Part shown: positions 29,484 through 36,122 of the stretch, in pieces | How the letters are laid out: every line of letters begins with the position of its first letter | How positions within the stretch are numbered: position 1 is the first letter of the stretch | Origin: Flavobacteriales bacterium | GTDB taxonomy: Bacteria; Bacteroidota; Bacteroidia; Flavobacteriales_F; PHOS-HE28 | Length of the DNA stretch: 36,122 nucleotides | Direction: 5' to 3' | Assembly (NCBI GenBank): GCA_016788285.1 | Contig: JAEUSW010000323.1 | Coordinates: 1 to 36,122 of the forward strand | The notes under the pieces: model-generated | What the model saw: only the letters and a program-made list of their open reading frames with translations | What the model was told of the DNA's origin: nothing | Databases searched by the model: none | Position numbers and translations under genes: made by a program

Positions 29484-30491
29484 TCAGCGCTCCTTCCACA
29501 GCACCTCCATCACCGTGGTGCCCACGGCCTGCAGCGTGGCCCGATCGATCACGTCCATGTCGTCGTCGTGGGTGTGCCAGCTGGGGTGGAAGGCGCGTGT
29601 GCCCTCATGGTACTCGATGATGTCCGCCGTCGGGATCCGCAGCAGCTCATTGATCGGCAGGTGGTCGTCCGTGCCCACGAAATGGCGCGTCTCCGCCACG
29701 AAGCGGTCGCCATGGCCCAGGGCGGCGGCGGTGCGCCACAGCTTGCGCACCACCTGCGGCGCGTACTGCATGCTGATGGACTCCTGGTAGAAGCGCGCGT
29801 CCTTCGCGCCGCACATGTCCAGCAGCACGCCGAACCGCGCGGTGTAGCCGGGCACGTGCGGGTTCTTCGCCCAGTACTGGCTGCCGAGCGCCCAGGTGGC
29901 GATGCTGTTGCCGTCCATGGTCATGGCCCCGGTGGGCTCACCATAGTCCTCCACGTCGGTGAAGAGCAGGTCGACCCCCAGCAGGGCCGTGTCCGTCGCC
30001 GCACCGAGGTGCCGGGCGATCTCCAGCAGGATGCCCACCCCACTGCCCCCGTCGTTGGCCCCCAGGATGGGCTCGTTGCGGCGTTCCTCGTCCTTGTCGG
30101 CGAACGGCCGTGTGTCGTAGTGCGCGAGCAGCAGGATGCGGTCGCGCGCCTCGGGGCGCCAGCTGCCGATGATGTTGCGCAGGGGCAGCGGGTTGCCGTT
30201 GAACGCCGTCACCGTGCCCCGCTGCTCCGTCACGGTCGCGCCGGAGGCCTTGAGCCGGGCCACGATCCAGTCCGCGCAGGCGGCGTGCGATGGGGTGCCG
30301 GGCACGCGCGGACCGAAGGCCACCTGCTTCGCCACGAACGCGTAGGCGCTGTCCGCATCGAACGGTGGTGCCGGCGGCATCTGCACCGGTGCGGGCTTCG
30401 GCACCTCCTGCTTCGGTGCGGCCTCGGGCGCGCAGCCTGAGAGGAGCAGCAGCAGGCAGGAGGCGGGAGTCCATACGCACCCCTTCGCCAC
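29484..30491 (-). CDS. glutaminyl-peptide cyclotransferase-type M28 lipoprotein
   Basis: A 335-residue lipoprotein (from the GTG start) with lipobox LLLSGC and a Pro-rich linker. The M28 zinc-hydrolase fold contains the zinc ligand region AHYDTRP (H124, D126), GANDGGSGVG, the acidic TDVEDYG, GTDDHLP and the final HTHDDDMD. From memory the line VAKQVAFGPRVPGTPSH and the ordering of these motifs closely match the Porphyromonas-type glutaminyl cyclase rather than ordinary aminopeptidases. That enzyme closes N-terminal Gln to pyroglutamate on exported proteins. GTG 30491 is chosen because it starts a compact lipoprotein signal and avoids overlap with cysS; the ATG at 30551 would add 20 residues encoded by repeat-like sequence. 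An ordinary M28 peptidase remains possible. Confidence 0.8.
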   Translation of the reverse strand: MAKGCVWTPASCLLLLLSGCAPEAAPKQEVPKPAPVQMPPAPPFDADSAYAFVAKQVAFGPRVPGTPSHAACADWIVARLKASGATVTEQRGTVTAFNGNPLPLRNIIGSWRPEARDRILLLAHYDTRPFADKDEERRNEPILGANDGGSGVGILLEIARHLGAATDTALLGVDLLFTDVEDYGEPTGAMTMDGNSIATWALGSQYWAKNPHVPGYTARFGVLLDMCGAKDARFYQESISMQYAPQVVRKLWRTAAALGHGDRFVAETRHFVGTDDHLPINELLRIPTADIIEYHEGTRAFHPSWHTHDDDMDVIDRATLQAVGTTVMEVLWKER

Positions 30492-30500
30492 AGCGCGCCA

Positions 30501-30530
30501 ACTGCGTACTGCCGGCTGCCTGCTGCCGAT
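30501..30530. repeat. irregular ctgcc-type short repeat between cysS and the cyclase gene
   Basis: Four near-repeats of a 7-8 base unit resembling actgccg. It lies in the gap between the cysS stop (30536) and the GTG start of the cyclase (30491). The array resembles in style the 8-bp repeat at 4784-4818 (gccgacaa on the other strand). Confidence 0.45.
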
Positions 30531-30535
30531 GGCGT

Positions 30536-32020
30536 TCACGCGCGCTCCCATGTGGTGCCCTCCTTGGTGTCCTTCAATACGATGCCGATGGCCGCCAGCC
30601 GGTCCCGGATGGCATCGCCCGTCGCGAAGTCCTTCCGGGCCTTGGCCTCCGCCCGAAGGCGGATGAACTCCTGCACCAGGGCATCGAGGGCGTGATCGTC
30701 CCCCTTCGCGTCCGCCACCTCCTCCCGGATGCCGAGCACATCGCGCACCAGCACCCGCATCATGGTCCGCAGCTTCCCGATCGACGCCTCGGTGAGCTTC
30801 AGCTTGCCATCATGCACCGAGTTGATGATGCGCACGGCCTCGAACAGTTCGGCGATCATCACCGGCGTGTTGAGGTCGTCGTTCATGGCCGCGTGGCAGC
30901 GCCGTTCCAGGGCGTCGATGTCGGCCTCATCCGCCTCGGCGGCCTTCAGCTTCGGCAGCAGCGCCATGGCCTTCACCAGCCGATCCAGACCCTTCTCCGA
31001 GGCCTGCATGGCGGCGTTGCTGAAGTCGAGCGTGCTGGCGTAGTGGCACTGCAGCATGAAGAAGCGCACCGTCATGGCGCTGTAGCCCTTCTCCAGCAGC
31101 TTGTGGTTCCCGGTGAGCAGCTCCTCGGGTGTGAAGCCGTTGCCCTCGCTCTTGGCCATCTTCCGGCCGTTCACGGTGAGCATGTTGCCGTGCATCCAGT
31201 AGCGCACGGGCGCCTCACCATCGGCCGCCACGCTCTGCGCGATCTCGCATTCATGGTGCGGGAACTTCAGGTCCATGCCGCCGCCGTGGATGTCGAAGGT
31301 CCGGCCCAGGTACTTGGTGCTCATGGCACTGCACTCCAGGTGCCAGCCGGGGAAGCCCTCGCCCCAGGGGCTGGGCCATTTCATCAGGTGCGAAGGCTCG
31401 GCCTTCTTCCAGATCGCGAAGTCCAGCGGGCTCCGCTTCTCCTCCATGCCCTCGGTGTCGCGCGTATTGGCCAGCAGCTCATCGATCCGGCGCCCGCTGA
31501 GCTCCCCGTACGCATGCTTCTCCGCGAAGCGCGGCACATCGAAGTACACGCTGCCGTTGGCCTCGTAGCCGTAGCCGCTGCCGATGATGCGCTTCACCAT
31601 CTCGATCTGCTCGATCAAGTGCCCGGTGGCGGTGGGCTCGATGCTCGGCGGCAGGATGTTGAAGAGCCGCATGACATCGTGGAAGCCGTTGGTGTACTTC
31701 TGCACGATCTCCATGGGCTCCAGCTGCTCCAGCCGCGCGCGCTTGGCGATCTTGTCCTCGCCCTCGTCCACATCGCCCACCAGGTGGCCCACATCGGTGA
31801 TGTTGCGCACATAGCGCACCGTGTAGCCGATGAAGGTGAGCCAGCGGTACAGCACGTCGAAGGTGAGGAAGCTGCGTACGTTGCCCAGGTGCACATCGCT
31901 GTACACGGTGGGACCGCACACGTAGAGGCCCACATGCGGCGGGCGCAGGGGCACGAACTCCTCCTTGCGGCGGCTGAGCGTGTTGGTGAGGAAGAACGGA
32001 CCCTTCTTGGCGTCGGACAT
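30536..32020 (-). CDS. cysS: cysteinyl-tRNA synthetase
   Basis: A 494-residue class I synthetase that charges tRNA-Cys. C35 ([19 protein letters not shown]) begins the zinc-bound active site and HLGN at 44-47 is the HIGH motif. [19 protein letters not shown] is the family signature. KMAKS at 287-291 is the KMSKS loop. The C-terminal helical anticodon-binding domain and a [21 protein letters not shown] segment complete it. Length is normal. A TACCTTCG element lies 18 bases upstream of ATG 32020. It is the first gene of a probable unit with the cyclase-type enzyme downstream. Confidence 0.96.
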   Translation of the reverse strand: MSDAKKGPFFLTNTLSRRKEEFVPLRPPHVGLYVCGPTVYSDVHLGNVRSFLTFDVLYRWLTFIGYTVRYVRNITDVGHLVGDVDEGEDKIAKRARLEQLEPMEIVQKYTNGFHDVMRLFNILPPSIEPTATGHLIEQIEMVKRIIGSGYGYEANGSVYFDVPRFAEKHAYGELSGRRIDELLANTRDTEGMEEKRSPLDFAIWKKAEPSHLMKWPSPWGEGFPGWHLECSAMSTKYLGRTFDIHGGGMDLKFPHHECEIAQSVAADGEAPVRYWMHGNMLTVNGRKMAKSEGNGFTPEELLTGNHKLLEKGYSAMTVRFFMLQCHYASTLDFSNAAMQASEKGLDRLVKAMALLPKLKAAEADEADIDALERRCHAAMNDDLNTPVMIAELFEAVRIINSVHDGKLKLTEASIGKLRTMMRVLVRDVLGIREEVADAKGDDHALDALVQEFIRLRAEAKARKDFATGDAIRDRLAAIGIVLKDTKEGTTWERA

Positions 32021-32038
32021 GGTCGGCGGAGCGGGCCA

Positions 32039-32046
32039 CGAAGGTA
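32039..32046 (-). promoter_or_regulatory. -7-like promoter element of cysS
   Basis: TACCTTCG on the minus strand, 18 bases upstream of the cysS start codon, in the 44-base gap between cysS and the MORN-repeat gene. Confidence 0.4.
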
Positions 32047-32064
32047 GCCAGCCCCGTGCGGCCG

Positions 32065-32958
32065 CTACTGCAGGTCCTCGTCGGTGATCACACCATCGCC
32101 GGCGTAGCGGCCGTCCTGGTACACTTCGATGCGGACCAGCTTTCCGCTCGCATCGTAGCGATAGCGCTTGCCATCGTAGAGCCGTCCGCTCTTGAACATG
32201 CCCACCTGCGAGAGGCGCAACTGCTTGTCATACAAGGTATTGTACCCGTTCTCGCGGAAGGTGACGGCATTGGGTCGCTCCTCGGCGGCCACGGCCGGCG
32301 CCGCCTTGCCGACGGGCTCCGGCGCCACGGCCGTCTCCCGGTGCACCGGCTTGATGTACTTGCTGTTGGCGGCATTGATGACGCCCCCGTCGAACTCGGC
32401 CACCTGCTGCAGATCGCCGTTGGCGTAGTACCGCTTCAGCGTACCGTCCTCCTTGCCCTGCTCGATGTTCACCGACACCGCCAGCTGCCCGTTCTCGTGA
32501 TAGTAGAGCTGCTGGCCGTCGCGCGTGCCGTACTGATCGAACACGAACTCCTGCGCCAGTTCGCCGTTGGGGTGCCAGCGCTTGAAGGCCCCGGTGTTGC
32601 GGTCCAGGTCCCAGTTGCCCTGCTCCTCGGCCTTGCCGCTGGGGAAATAGGTCTTGTACGGCCCTTTGGGACGGCCCATGTGATAAGTGATCTCGCTCAT
32701 CACCTTGCCGTTGGGCCAGTAGCGCTTCCACAGCCCGGAGCGTTTACCGTTCAGGTAGCTGCCCTCCTCGATCAGCTGTCCGTCCGTATAGCCCGAGCGC
32801 CCCTCCTGCGGAGCGGTCAACCGCCAGGGACCCGTGCGGCGCCCCTGCGCGTCCACCTGGTTGATGGCGGCCGCGGTCGGCCCTGTGGCCTGCGCACGAC
32901 CCTCCACGGCGGGCACCAAGCTGAGGACGACGAGAACGAGGATGAGGGCGCGCGACAT
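32065..32958 (-). CDS. MORN-2 repeat (YwqK-like) secreted protein
   Basis: A 297-residue protein with a signal peptide (MSRALILVLVV to GRAQ) predicted to leave an N-terminal Gln. The mature part contains consecutive MORN-2/YwqK repeats of the type G-x-W-K-R-Y-x-x-N-G-K: KRSGLWKRYWPNGKVM, RPKGPYKTYFPSGKAE, NTGAFKRWHPNGELA, TRDGQQLYYHENGQLA and KEDGTLKRYYANGDLQ. Two weaker copies follow after an Ala/Pro/Glu-rich linker. Members are often labelled antitoxins of a YwqK system, but the secreted Bacteroidota forms are structural repeat proteins without a partner toxin here. It follows L-threonine dehydrogenase by 63 bases on the same strand. Confidence 0.85.
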   Translation of the reverse strand: MSRALILVLVVLSLVPAVEGRAQATGPTAAAINQVDAQGRRTGPWRLTAPQEGRSGYTDGQLIEEGSYLNGKRSGLWKRYWPNGKVMSEITYHMGRPKGPYKTYFPSGKAEEQGNWDLDRNTGAFKRWHPNGELAQEFVFDQYGTRDGQQLYYHENGQLAVSVNIEQGKEDGTLKRYYANGDLQQVAEFDGGVINAANSKYIKPVHRETAVAPEPVGKAAPAVAAEERPNAVTFRENGYNTLYDKQLRLSQVGMFKSGRLYDGKRYRYDASGKLVRIEVYQDGRYAGDGVITDEDLQ

Positions 32959-33021
32959 GGACGGGTCCGGTCGGGACGCCCGCTATACGCCTTCCCCGGC
33001 CCCGGGGTTTCGATCACCGCA

Positions 33022-33969
33022 TCAGCCCAGCCGCCCCTTGAGGTGGACCATCATGTCGTCCACCATGGCACGCAGGTCGTACTGCGGTTCCCAGCCCCAA
33101 TCGGCGCGGGCGGCGCTGTCGTCGATGCTGCGCGGCCAGCTGTCGGCGATGGCCTGCCGGTGGTCCGGTGCGTAGCCGATGGTGAAGCCGGGGATGTGGC
33201 GGCGCACCTCGGCGGCGATCTGCTCGGGATCGAAGCTGAAGCCCGCCAGGTTGTAGCTGGTGCGCACCTTCACCCGGTCCGCCGGTGCCTCCATCAGCTC
33301 GATGGTGGCGCGGATGGCGTCGGGCATGTACATCATCGGCAGGGTGCTCTTCGGCCCCAGGAAGCTCGTGTAGGTGCCGTGCTTGATGGCCTCGTGGAAG
33401 ATGTGCACCGCGTAATCCGTGGTGCCCCCGCCGGGCGCGCTCTTCCAACCGATGAGGCCGGGGTACCGGATGCTGCGTACGTCCACGCCGTACCGGTGGT
33501 GGTAGTACTGGCACCAGCCTTCACCCGCCAGCTTGCTGATGCCGTACACCGTGGTGGGCTCGGCCACGGTCCGCTGCGGCGTGCCGTCCTTCGGGGTGGT
33601 GGGCCCGAACACGGCGATGCTGCTGGGCCAGTAGACCTTCTTCAGCCTGCCCTCCCGCGCCAGCTCCAGCACGATCAGCAGGCTCTCCATGTTCAGCTTC
33701 CACGCGAAGGCCGGGTCCTTCTCGGCCGTGGCGCTCAGCAACGCGGCCAGCAGGTACACCTCGGTGATGCCATGCTTGTCGATGAGGCGTTCGATGCCGC
33801 GGCGGTCCATGGCGTCCACCAGGGCGAACGGTCCGTCCTGGGCCGCTTGAGGCTCCTTGATGTCGGAGGCCACCACGTTCTCATGGCCGAACCGGGCACG
33901 CAGCCCTTCCACGAGCTCGGTGCCGATCTGGCCCGAGCTGCCGATCACCAGGATCCTCTGCTCACCCAT
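33022..33969 (-). CDS. L-threonine 3-dehydrogenase, short-chain/epimerase type
   Basis: A 315-residue extended short-chain dehydrogenase. The Rossmann motif is G10-SSG-QIG16 (LVIGSSGQIGTEL), and the catalytic tyrosine and lysine are Y142 and K146 (TVYGISKLAGE). VFGPTTPKDGTPQ and SIRYPGLIGWKSAPGGGTTDYAV are, from memory, characteristic of the NAD-dependent epimerase-like L-threonine dehydrogenases of Flavobacteria and Cupriavidus, which oxidise threonine to 2-amino-3-ketobutyrate. Length fits that group. The partner ligase gene (kbl) is not in the window. ATG 33969 is chosen for its position at the first strand; a TAGTTTCG element lies 6 bases upstream. Confidence 0.88.
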   Translation of the reverse strand: MGEQRILVIGSSGQIGTELVEGLRARFGHENVVASDIKEPQAAQDGPFALVDAMDRRGIERLIDKHGITEVYLLAALLSATAEKDPAFAWKLNMESLLIVLELAREGRLKKVYWPSSIAVFGPTTPKDGTPQRTVAEPTTVYGISKLAGEGWCQYYHHRYGVDVRSIRYPGLIGWKSAPGGGTTDYAVHIFHEAIKHGTYTSFLGPKSTLPMMYMPDAIRATIELMEAPADRVKVRTSYNLAGFSFDPEQIAAEVRRHIPGFTIGYAPDHRQAIADSWPRSIDDSAARADWGWEPQYDLRAMVDDMMVHLKGRLG

Positions 33970-33975
33970 CGGGCG

Positions 33976-33983
33976 CGAAACTA
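33976..33983 (-). promoter_or_regulatory. -7-like promoter element of threonine dehydrogenase
   Basis: TAGTTTCG on the minus strand, six bases upstream of ATG 33969. Confidence 0.4.
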
Positions 33984-34040
33984 TGGCGGTTCGTCCTTGG
34001 CCGCCCACGTCCGGTGGCCGAACGCGGGAACGCCCGGCGG

Positions 34041-34592
34041 TCAACCCCGCGGCTGAAAGGACCGGAGGAACTCCACCATCCTTCTCCGCTGTGCGGGCTG
34101 CATCAGGCGATCGGGCATCGCGGCGTTCATCAGCACCATGCGGTCGCCCGAACGCCGCAGCACCAGCCCGATGCGCGAACCGCCCGGGCTCATCAACCAG
34201 GCCTCCCGGATGCCCGCACCACCGCCGCCGCCCAGCGGTCCCTCCTCCTGCAGTTCGGTCCCGTTGAACCGGGCCACGACCTGCGGCCAGATGTGAGCGA
34301 CCGTCTCCTCCGCCGGGCGAGCGCGCAGGCTGTCCGGCAGTTCGAACCACGCCGCCACATACACCACCCCGCTGTCGGCCAGGATATCGATGTGGGTGTC
34401 GACGGTGTCCCGGTCGATGACCATCGTTCCATGTTGCGCGTCCGGTCTCTGCGGCATGGCCACGGAGAACCCGCCGGCGTCCAGGCCGTCCACCCGGACC
34501 CAGGCCTTGTCATGCTGCTCCGCGCAGGAGGTCATCAGGACCACCAGCACCACAGGGAGGGGCTTACGCCAGCTGAAGGACGAAGAACACAT
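34041..34592 (-). CDS. lipoprotein of unknown function, 183 residues
   Basis: A lipoprotein with a basic-hydrophobic signal ending in the lipobox LMTSC. The mature domain is a mixed alpha/beta unit with VDTHIDILADSGVVYVAAWF, a Glu/Gly-rich loop and the end RRRMVEFLRSFQPRG. It resembles small secreted Bacteroidota domains of the kind used for lipid or ligand carriage, but I recognise no family. ATG 34592 starts within the last 29 bases of the upstream membrane-protein gene, so the two are probably translated together. It ends 72 bases before the threonine dehydrogenase start region. Confidence 0.65.
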   Translation of the reverse strand: MCSSSFSWRKPLPVVLVVLMTSCAEQHDKAWVRVDGLDAGGFSVAMPQRPDAQHGTMVIDRDTVDTHIDILADSGVVYVAAWFELPDSLRARPAEETVAHIWPQVVARFNGTELQEEGPLGGGGGAGIREAWLMSPGGSRIGLVLRRSGDRMVLMNAAMPDRLMQPAQRRRMVEFLRSFQPRG

Positions 34593-34854
34593 GTTGCACA
34601 AGGAAAAAAACGCCGACCAGCAAGGCCATGCCCTGCAGTCGTGCGGTCCATAACGATCCGCGTTCATCAGAGATCCAGGTGGCCCGGAGCACACCGGCCA
34701 AGAGGCTCACGCCCAACGCCGCGGCCGCACGAGCCGCGGAATTGATGACGCACACGCACGCGGCCACATACGCGCTATGCGCCACGGCCGCGGATAACAC
34801 CACCGTGGCGAGCAACAGCGCGGCCGAGCTGAACAACGGATCGTTCTTGGACAT
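34564..34854 (-). CDS. small membrane protein, 96 residues
   Basis: Three hydrophobic helices: LFSSAALLLATVVLSAAVAH (about 7-26), a second one through the AARAAAALGVSLLAGVL stretch, and LQGMALLVGVFFLVQHVFFV at the C terminus. Charges are few. Function and family are not recognisable. It starts seven bases past the terminator T-run of the Cys-rich mini-lipoprotein gene and overlaps the start of the downstream lipoprotein gene by 29 bases, which points to an operon of two envelope proteins. Confidence 0.6.
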   Translation of the reverse strand: MSKNDPLFSSAALLLATVVLSAAVAHSAYVAACVCVINSAARAAAALGVSLLAGVLRATWISDERGSLWTARLQGMALLVGVFFLVQHVFFVLQLA

Positions 34855-34861
34855 GGTCCCG

Positions 34862-34903
34862 AAAAAAAGGAATGGGAACCCTCCGGGGGGAGGGCTCCCA
34901 TTC
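34862..34903 (-). terminator. intrinsic terminator of the Cys-rich mini-lipoprotein gene
   Basis: A 15-bp stem with one mismatch (34870-34884 with 34889-34903) and a 4-base loop. On the minus strand two C follow and then seven T (34868-34862). This is the most canonical intrinsic terminator in the window. Confidence 0.93.
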
Positions 34904-34919
34904 GGAATGGTCCGTATGA

Positions 34920-35144
34920 CTACGACTTGTCGCAGGTGCAGGAACCGCCCACAGCGGAAGCGGCCGTGGCGCAGGCATCCTCGTAGGCATCGATGTCCTT
35001 CTTGTTGCCGCACTGCTCAGGGTAGGTGTAGGTGGAGCTCGTCCCTCCGGAGCTGTACGTGTACTTGCAGGTGCTGCACTTCTTGCAGGACGGCATGGAC
35101 ACCAGGAACGCCGCAGCGCCCAGAACGATCAGGAACTTCTTCAT
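34920..35144 (-). CDS. cysteine-rich mini-lipoprotein, 74 residues
   Basis: The signal [20 protein letters not shown] has a lipobox ending at C20. The mature peptide of about 55 residues has further cysteines in [24 protein letters not shown] and GSCTCDKS, so it is probably disulphide-stabilised. From memory, Bacteroidota have similar short lipoproteins with a CxxC pair directly after the acylated Cys and unknown function. The gene has a complete promoter of its own (35174-35203) and a strong terminator (34862-34903), so it is a stand-alone transcript. The chosen ATG 35144 avoids an unsupported 11-residue extension. Confidence 0.72.
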   Translation of the reverse strand: MKKFLIVLGAAAFLVSMPSCKKCSTCKYTYSSGGTSSTYTYPEQCGNKKDIDAYEDACATAASAVGGSCTCDKS

Positions 35145-35173
35145 TGCTTGGGTCTGGTTATGGTTGAGGTGGT

Positions 35174-35203
35174 GCAAGGTAATTGTTCTGGGAATTCACG
35201 CAA
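35174..35203 (-). promoter_or_regulatory. promoter of the Cys-rich mini-lipoprotein gene
   Basis: On the minus strand TTG (35203-35201), 19 bases, then TACCTTGC (35181-35174). Spacing is the standard one of Bacteroidota promoters. The start codon is 29 bases downstream, so this mRNA has an ordinary short leader. Confidence 0.6.
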
Positions 35204-35326
35204 GTCCCCGGGGGGCGACCCGTACATTATCCTGTATATCAAATGGTTATGCCCGGAATCGAGGACATCCTTACGCTTGGCCCGTCCGCGCCCTGCGCCC
35301 CGCTCATGGGCACCTGGGCCTGGCCC

Positions 35327-35334
35327 TACCTTCG
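35327..35334 (+). promoter_or_regulatory. -7-like promoter element of trhO
   Basis: TACCTTCG, six bases before ATG 35341. No TTG at the usual -33 position was found. Confidence 0.4.
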
Positions 35335-35340
35335 CGAACG

Positions 35341-36122
35341 ATGCAGCACCACCTCCGCAACCTCCATGGCCCCGAGGCGCTCCGCGCCCGTCTGGAGGGT
35401 GAAGGTGTGCCCCGCACCACCCTCTCCTTCTACCGCTACGTGCGCTTGAGCGAGGTGGACCGGCTTCGGGACGCGCTCTATGCGGAATGGGAGGCCTTGG
35501 GCGTGCTCGGCCGGGTGTACATCGCCCCGGAAGGCATCAACGCCCAGGTGAGCGTGCCCACGGCCGAACTGGAAGTGTTCCGCGCTGCGCTCGATGCGCG
35601 CGGGTCCTTTGCCCACATCCCCTGGAAGATCGCCGTGGAGGATGATGGCCGGAGCTTCCTGAAGCTGATCGTGCGCGTGAAGAAGAAGATCGTGGCCGAC
35701 GGGCTCGCGGATGATGCCTTCGATGTCACGAACGTAGGCGCGCACCTCGACGCGAAGACCTTCAACCGGAAAATGGAGGAAGGCGCCCTGGTGGTGGACA
35801 TGCGCAACAACTACGAGTGCCTCATCGGGCATTTCGAAGGCGCCTACCTGCCCAAGGCCGACACCTTCCGCGGGGCCATCGAAGAGGTGGTGGACATGCT
35901 GCGGCAGCACGATCCGCCGGCGCCGATCGATGGCACGCGTACCGTCGACCCCCTGGGTCGACCCACCGAACAACCCGAGATCCTGCTGTACTGCACCGGC
36001 GGCATCCGCTGTGAAAAGGCCAGCGCCTACCTGAAGCACCAAGGCTTCACCAAGGTGGCCCAGCTGCACGGCGGCATCATCGACTACGCGCGGCAGCTGA
36101 AGGCCGAAGGGCTGAAGAGCAA
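35341..36122 (+). CDS. trhO: tRNA uridine(34) hydroxylase TrhO (rhodanese-like), 3' end cut by the window
   Basis: At least 260 codons are present and the reading frame is still open at the last base of the window. TrhO (YceA) uses prephenate-independent oxygen chemistry to make 5-hydroxyuridine at tRNA position 34. The N-terminal acylphosphatase-like domain ([12 protein letters not shown], then [13 protein letters not shown]) is followed by KKKIVADGL and the rhodanese domain [18 protein letters not shown]. The catalytic cysteine is in [14 protein letters not shown] and is intact. ATG 35341 matches the usual start, with a -7-like box six bases upstream. It is divergent from the Cys-rich mini-lipoprotein, with 196 bases between starts. 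Confidence 0.93.
   Translation, partial: MQHHLRNLHGPEALRARLEGEGVPRTTLSFYRYVRLSEVDRLRDALYAEWEALGVLGRVYIAPEGINAQVSVPTAELEVFRAALDARGSFAHIPWKIAVEDDGRSFLKLIVRVKKKIVADGLADDAFDVTNVGAHLDAKTFNRKMEEGALVVDMRNNYECLIGHFEGAYLPKADTFRGAIEEVVDMLRQHDPPAPIDGTRTVDPLGRPTEQPEILLYCTGGIRCEKASAYLKHQGFTKVAQLHGGIIDYARQLKAEGLKS

Noticed and set aside
32065-32958. Toxin-antitoxin system based on the YwqK-like label
   Set aside because: The protein has a signal peptide and only MORN-type repeats, and neither neighbour is a toxin candidate.

Overview
The window looks like chromosomal DNA of a high-G+C member of the Bacteroidota, probably an uncultured Flavobacteriales-type lineage. Six proteins end in type IX secretion (T9SS) C-terminal sorting domains. 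Secreted proteins repeatedly show Ala-x-Ala followed by Gln at the signal-peptidase site. Shine-Dalgarno sequences are almost absent. A TAnnTTyG-like -7 element sits a few bases upstream of many start codons. The assignment rests on these features, not on a database search.

Layout: 1-1250 holds an IS110-family insertion sequence of visibly lower G+C than its surroundings. 1271-4464 (- strand) is a two-gene unit of T9SS-sorted surface proteins, one carrying an S74 self-cleaving chaperone domain. 4465-5463 is a 1-kb gene-free region with hairpins, an 8-bp tandem repeat and a diverged ~95-bp direct repeat. 5464-9286 (-) is recJ, a haem c/copper-monooxygenase-like T9SS protein, and tadA. 9381-12085 (-) has an Omp28-like T9SS protein and two tiny conserved-looking genes. 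12221-17111 is housekeeping: udk (+) converging on yicC-gmk-nadD (-), then an EamA transporter (-) divergent from a cystathionine gamma-synthase/lyase (+). 17283-19382 (+) is an M43 metalloprotease with a T9SS domain. 19455-23714 (-) is polA, a lipoprotein and a small secreted protein. 23807-26927 (+) is a dihaem cytochrome lipoprotein followed by an FG-GAP/ASPIC T9SS protein. 27041-29463 is a Wzz-like protein (+) overlapping tail-to-tail with an O-antigen-ligase-like protein (-). 29484-32020 (-) is a glutaminyl-cyclase-type M28 enzyme and cysS. 32065-35144 (-) has a MORN-repeat protein, L-threonine dehydrogenase, a small lipoprotein/membrane-protein pair and a Cys-rich mini-lipoprotein. 35341 to the end (+) is trhO, cut by the window edge.

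Functionally the window mixes core metabolism and nucleic-acid genes with cell-surface export. The strongest biological link is between the secreted proteins, nearly all predicted to mature with an N-terminal glutamine, and the glutaminyl-cyclase-type enzyme at 29484-30491, which would cyclise that residue. The less explained items are the S74 domain placed upstream of a T9SS signal, the structured intergenic region at 4588-5407, the IS110 element with its possible guide-RNA region, and the promoter layout that predicts leaderless or nearly leaderless mRNAs.
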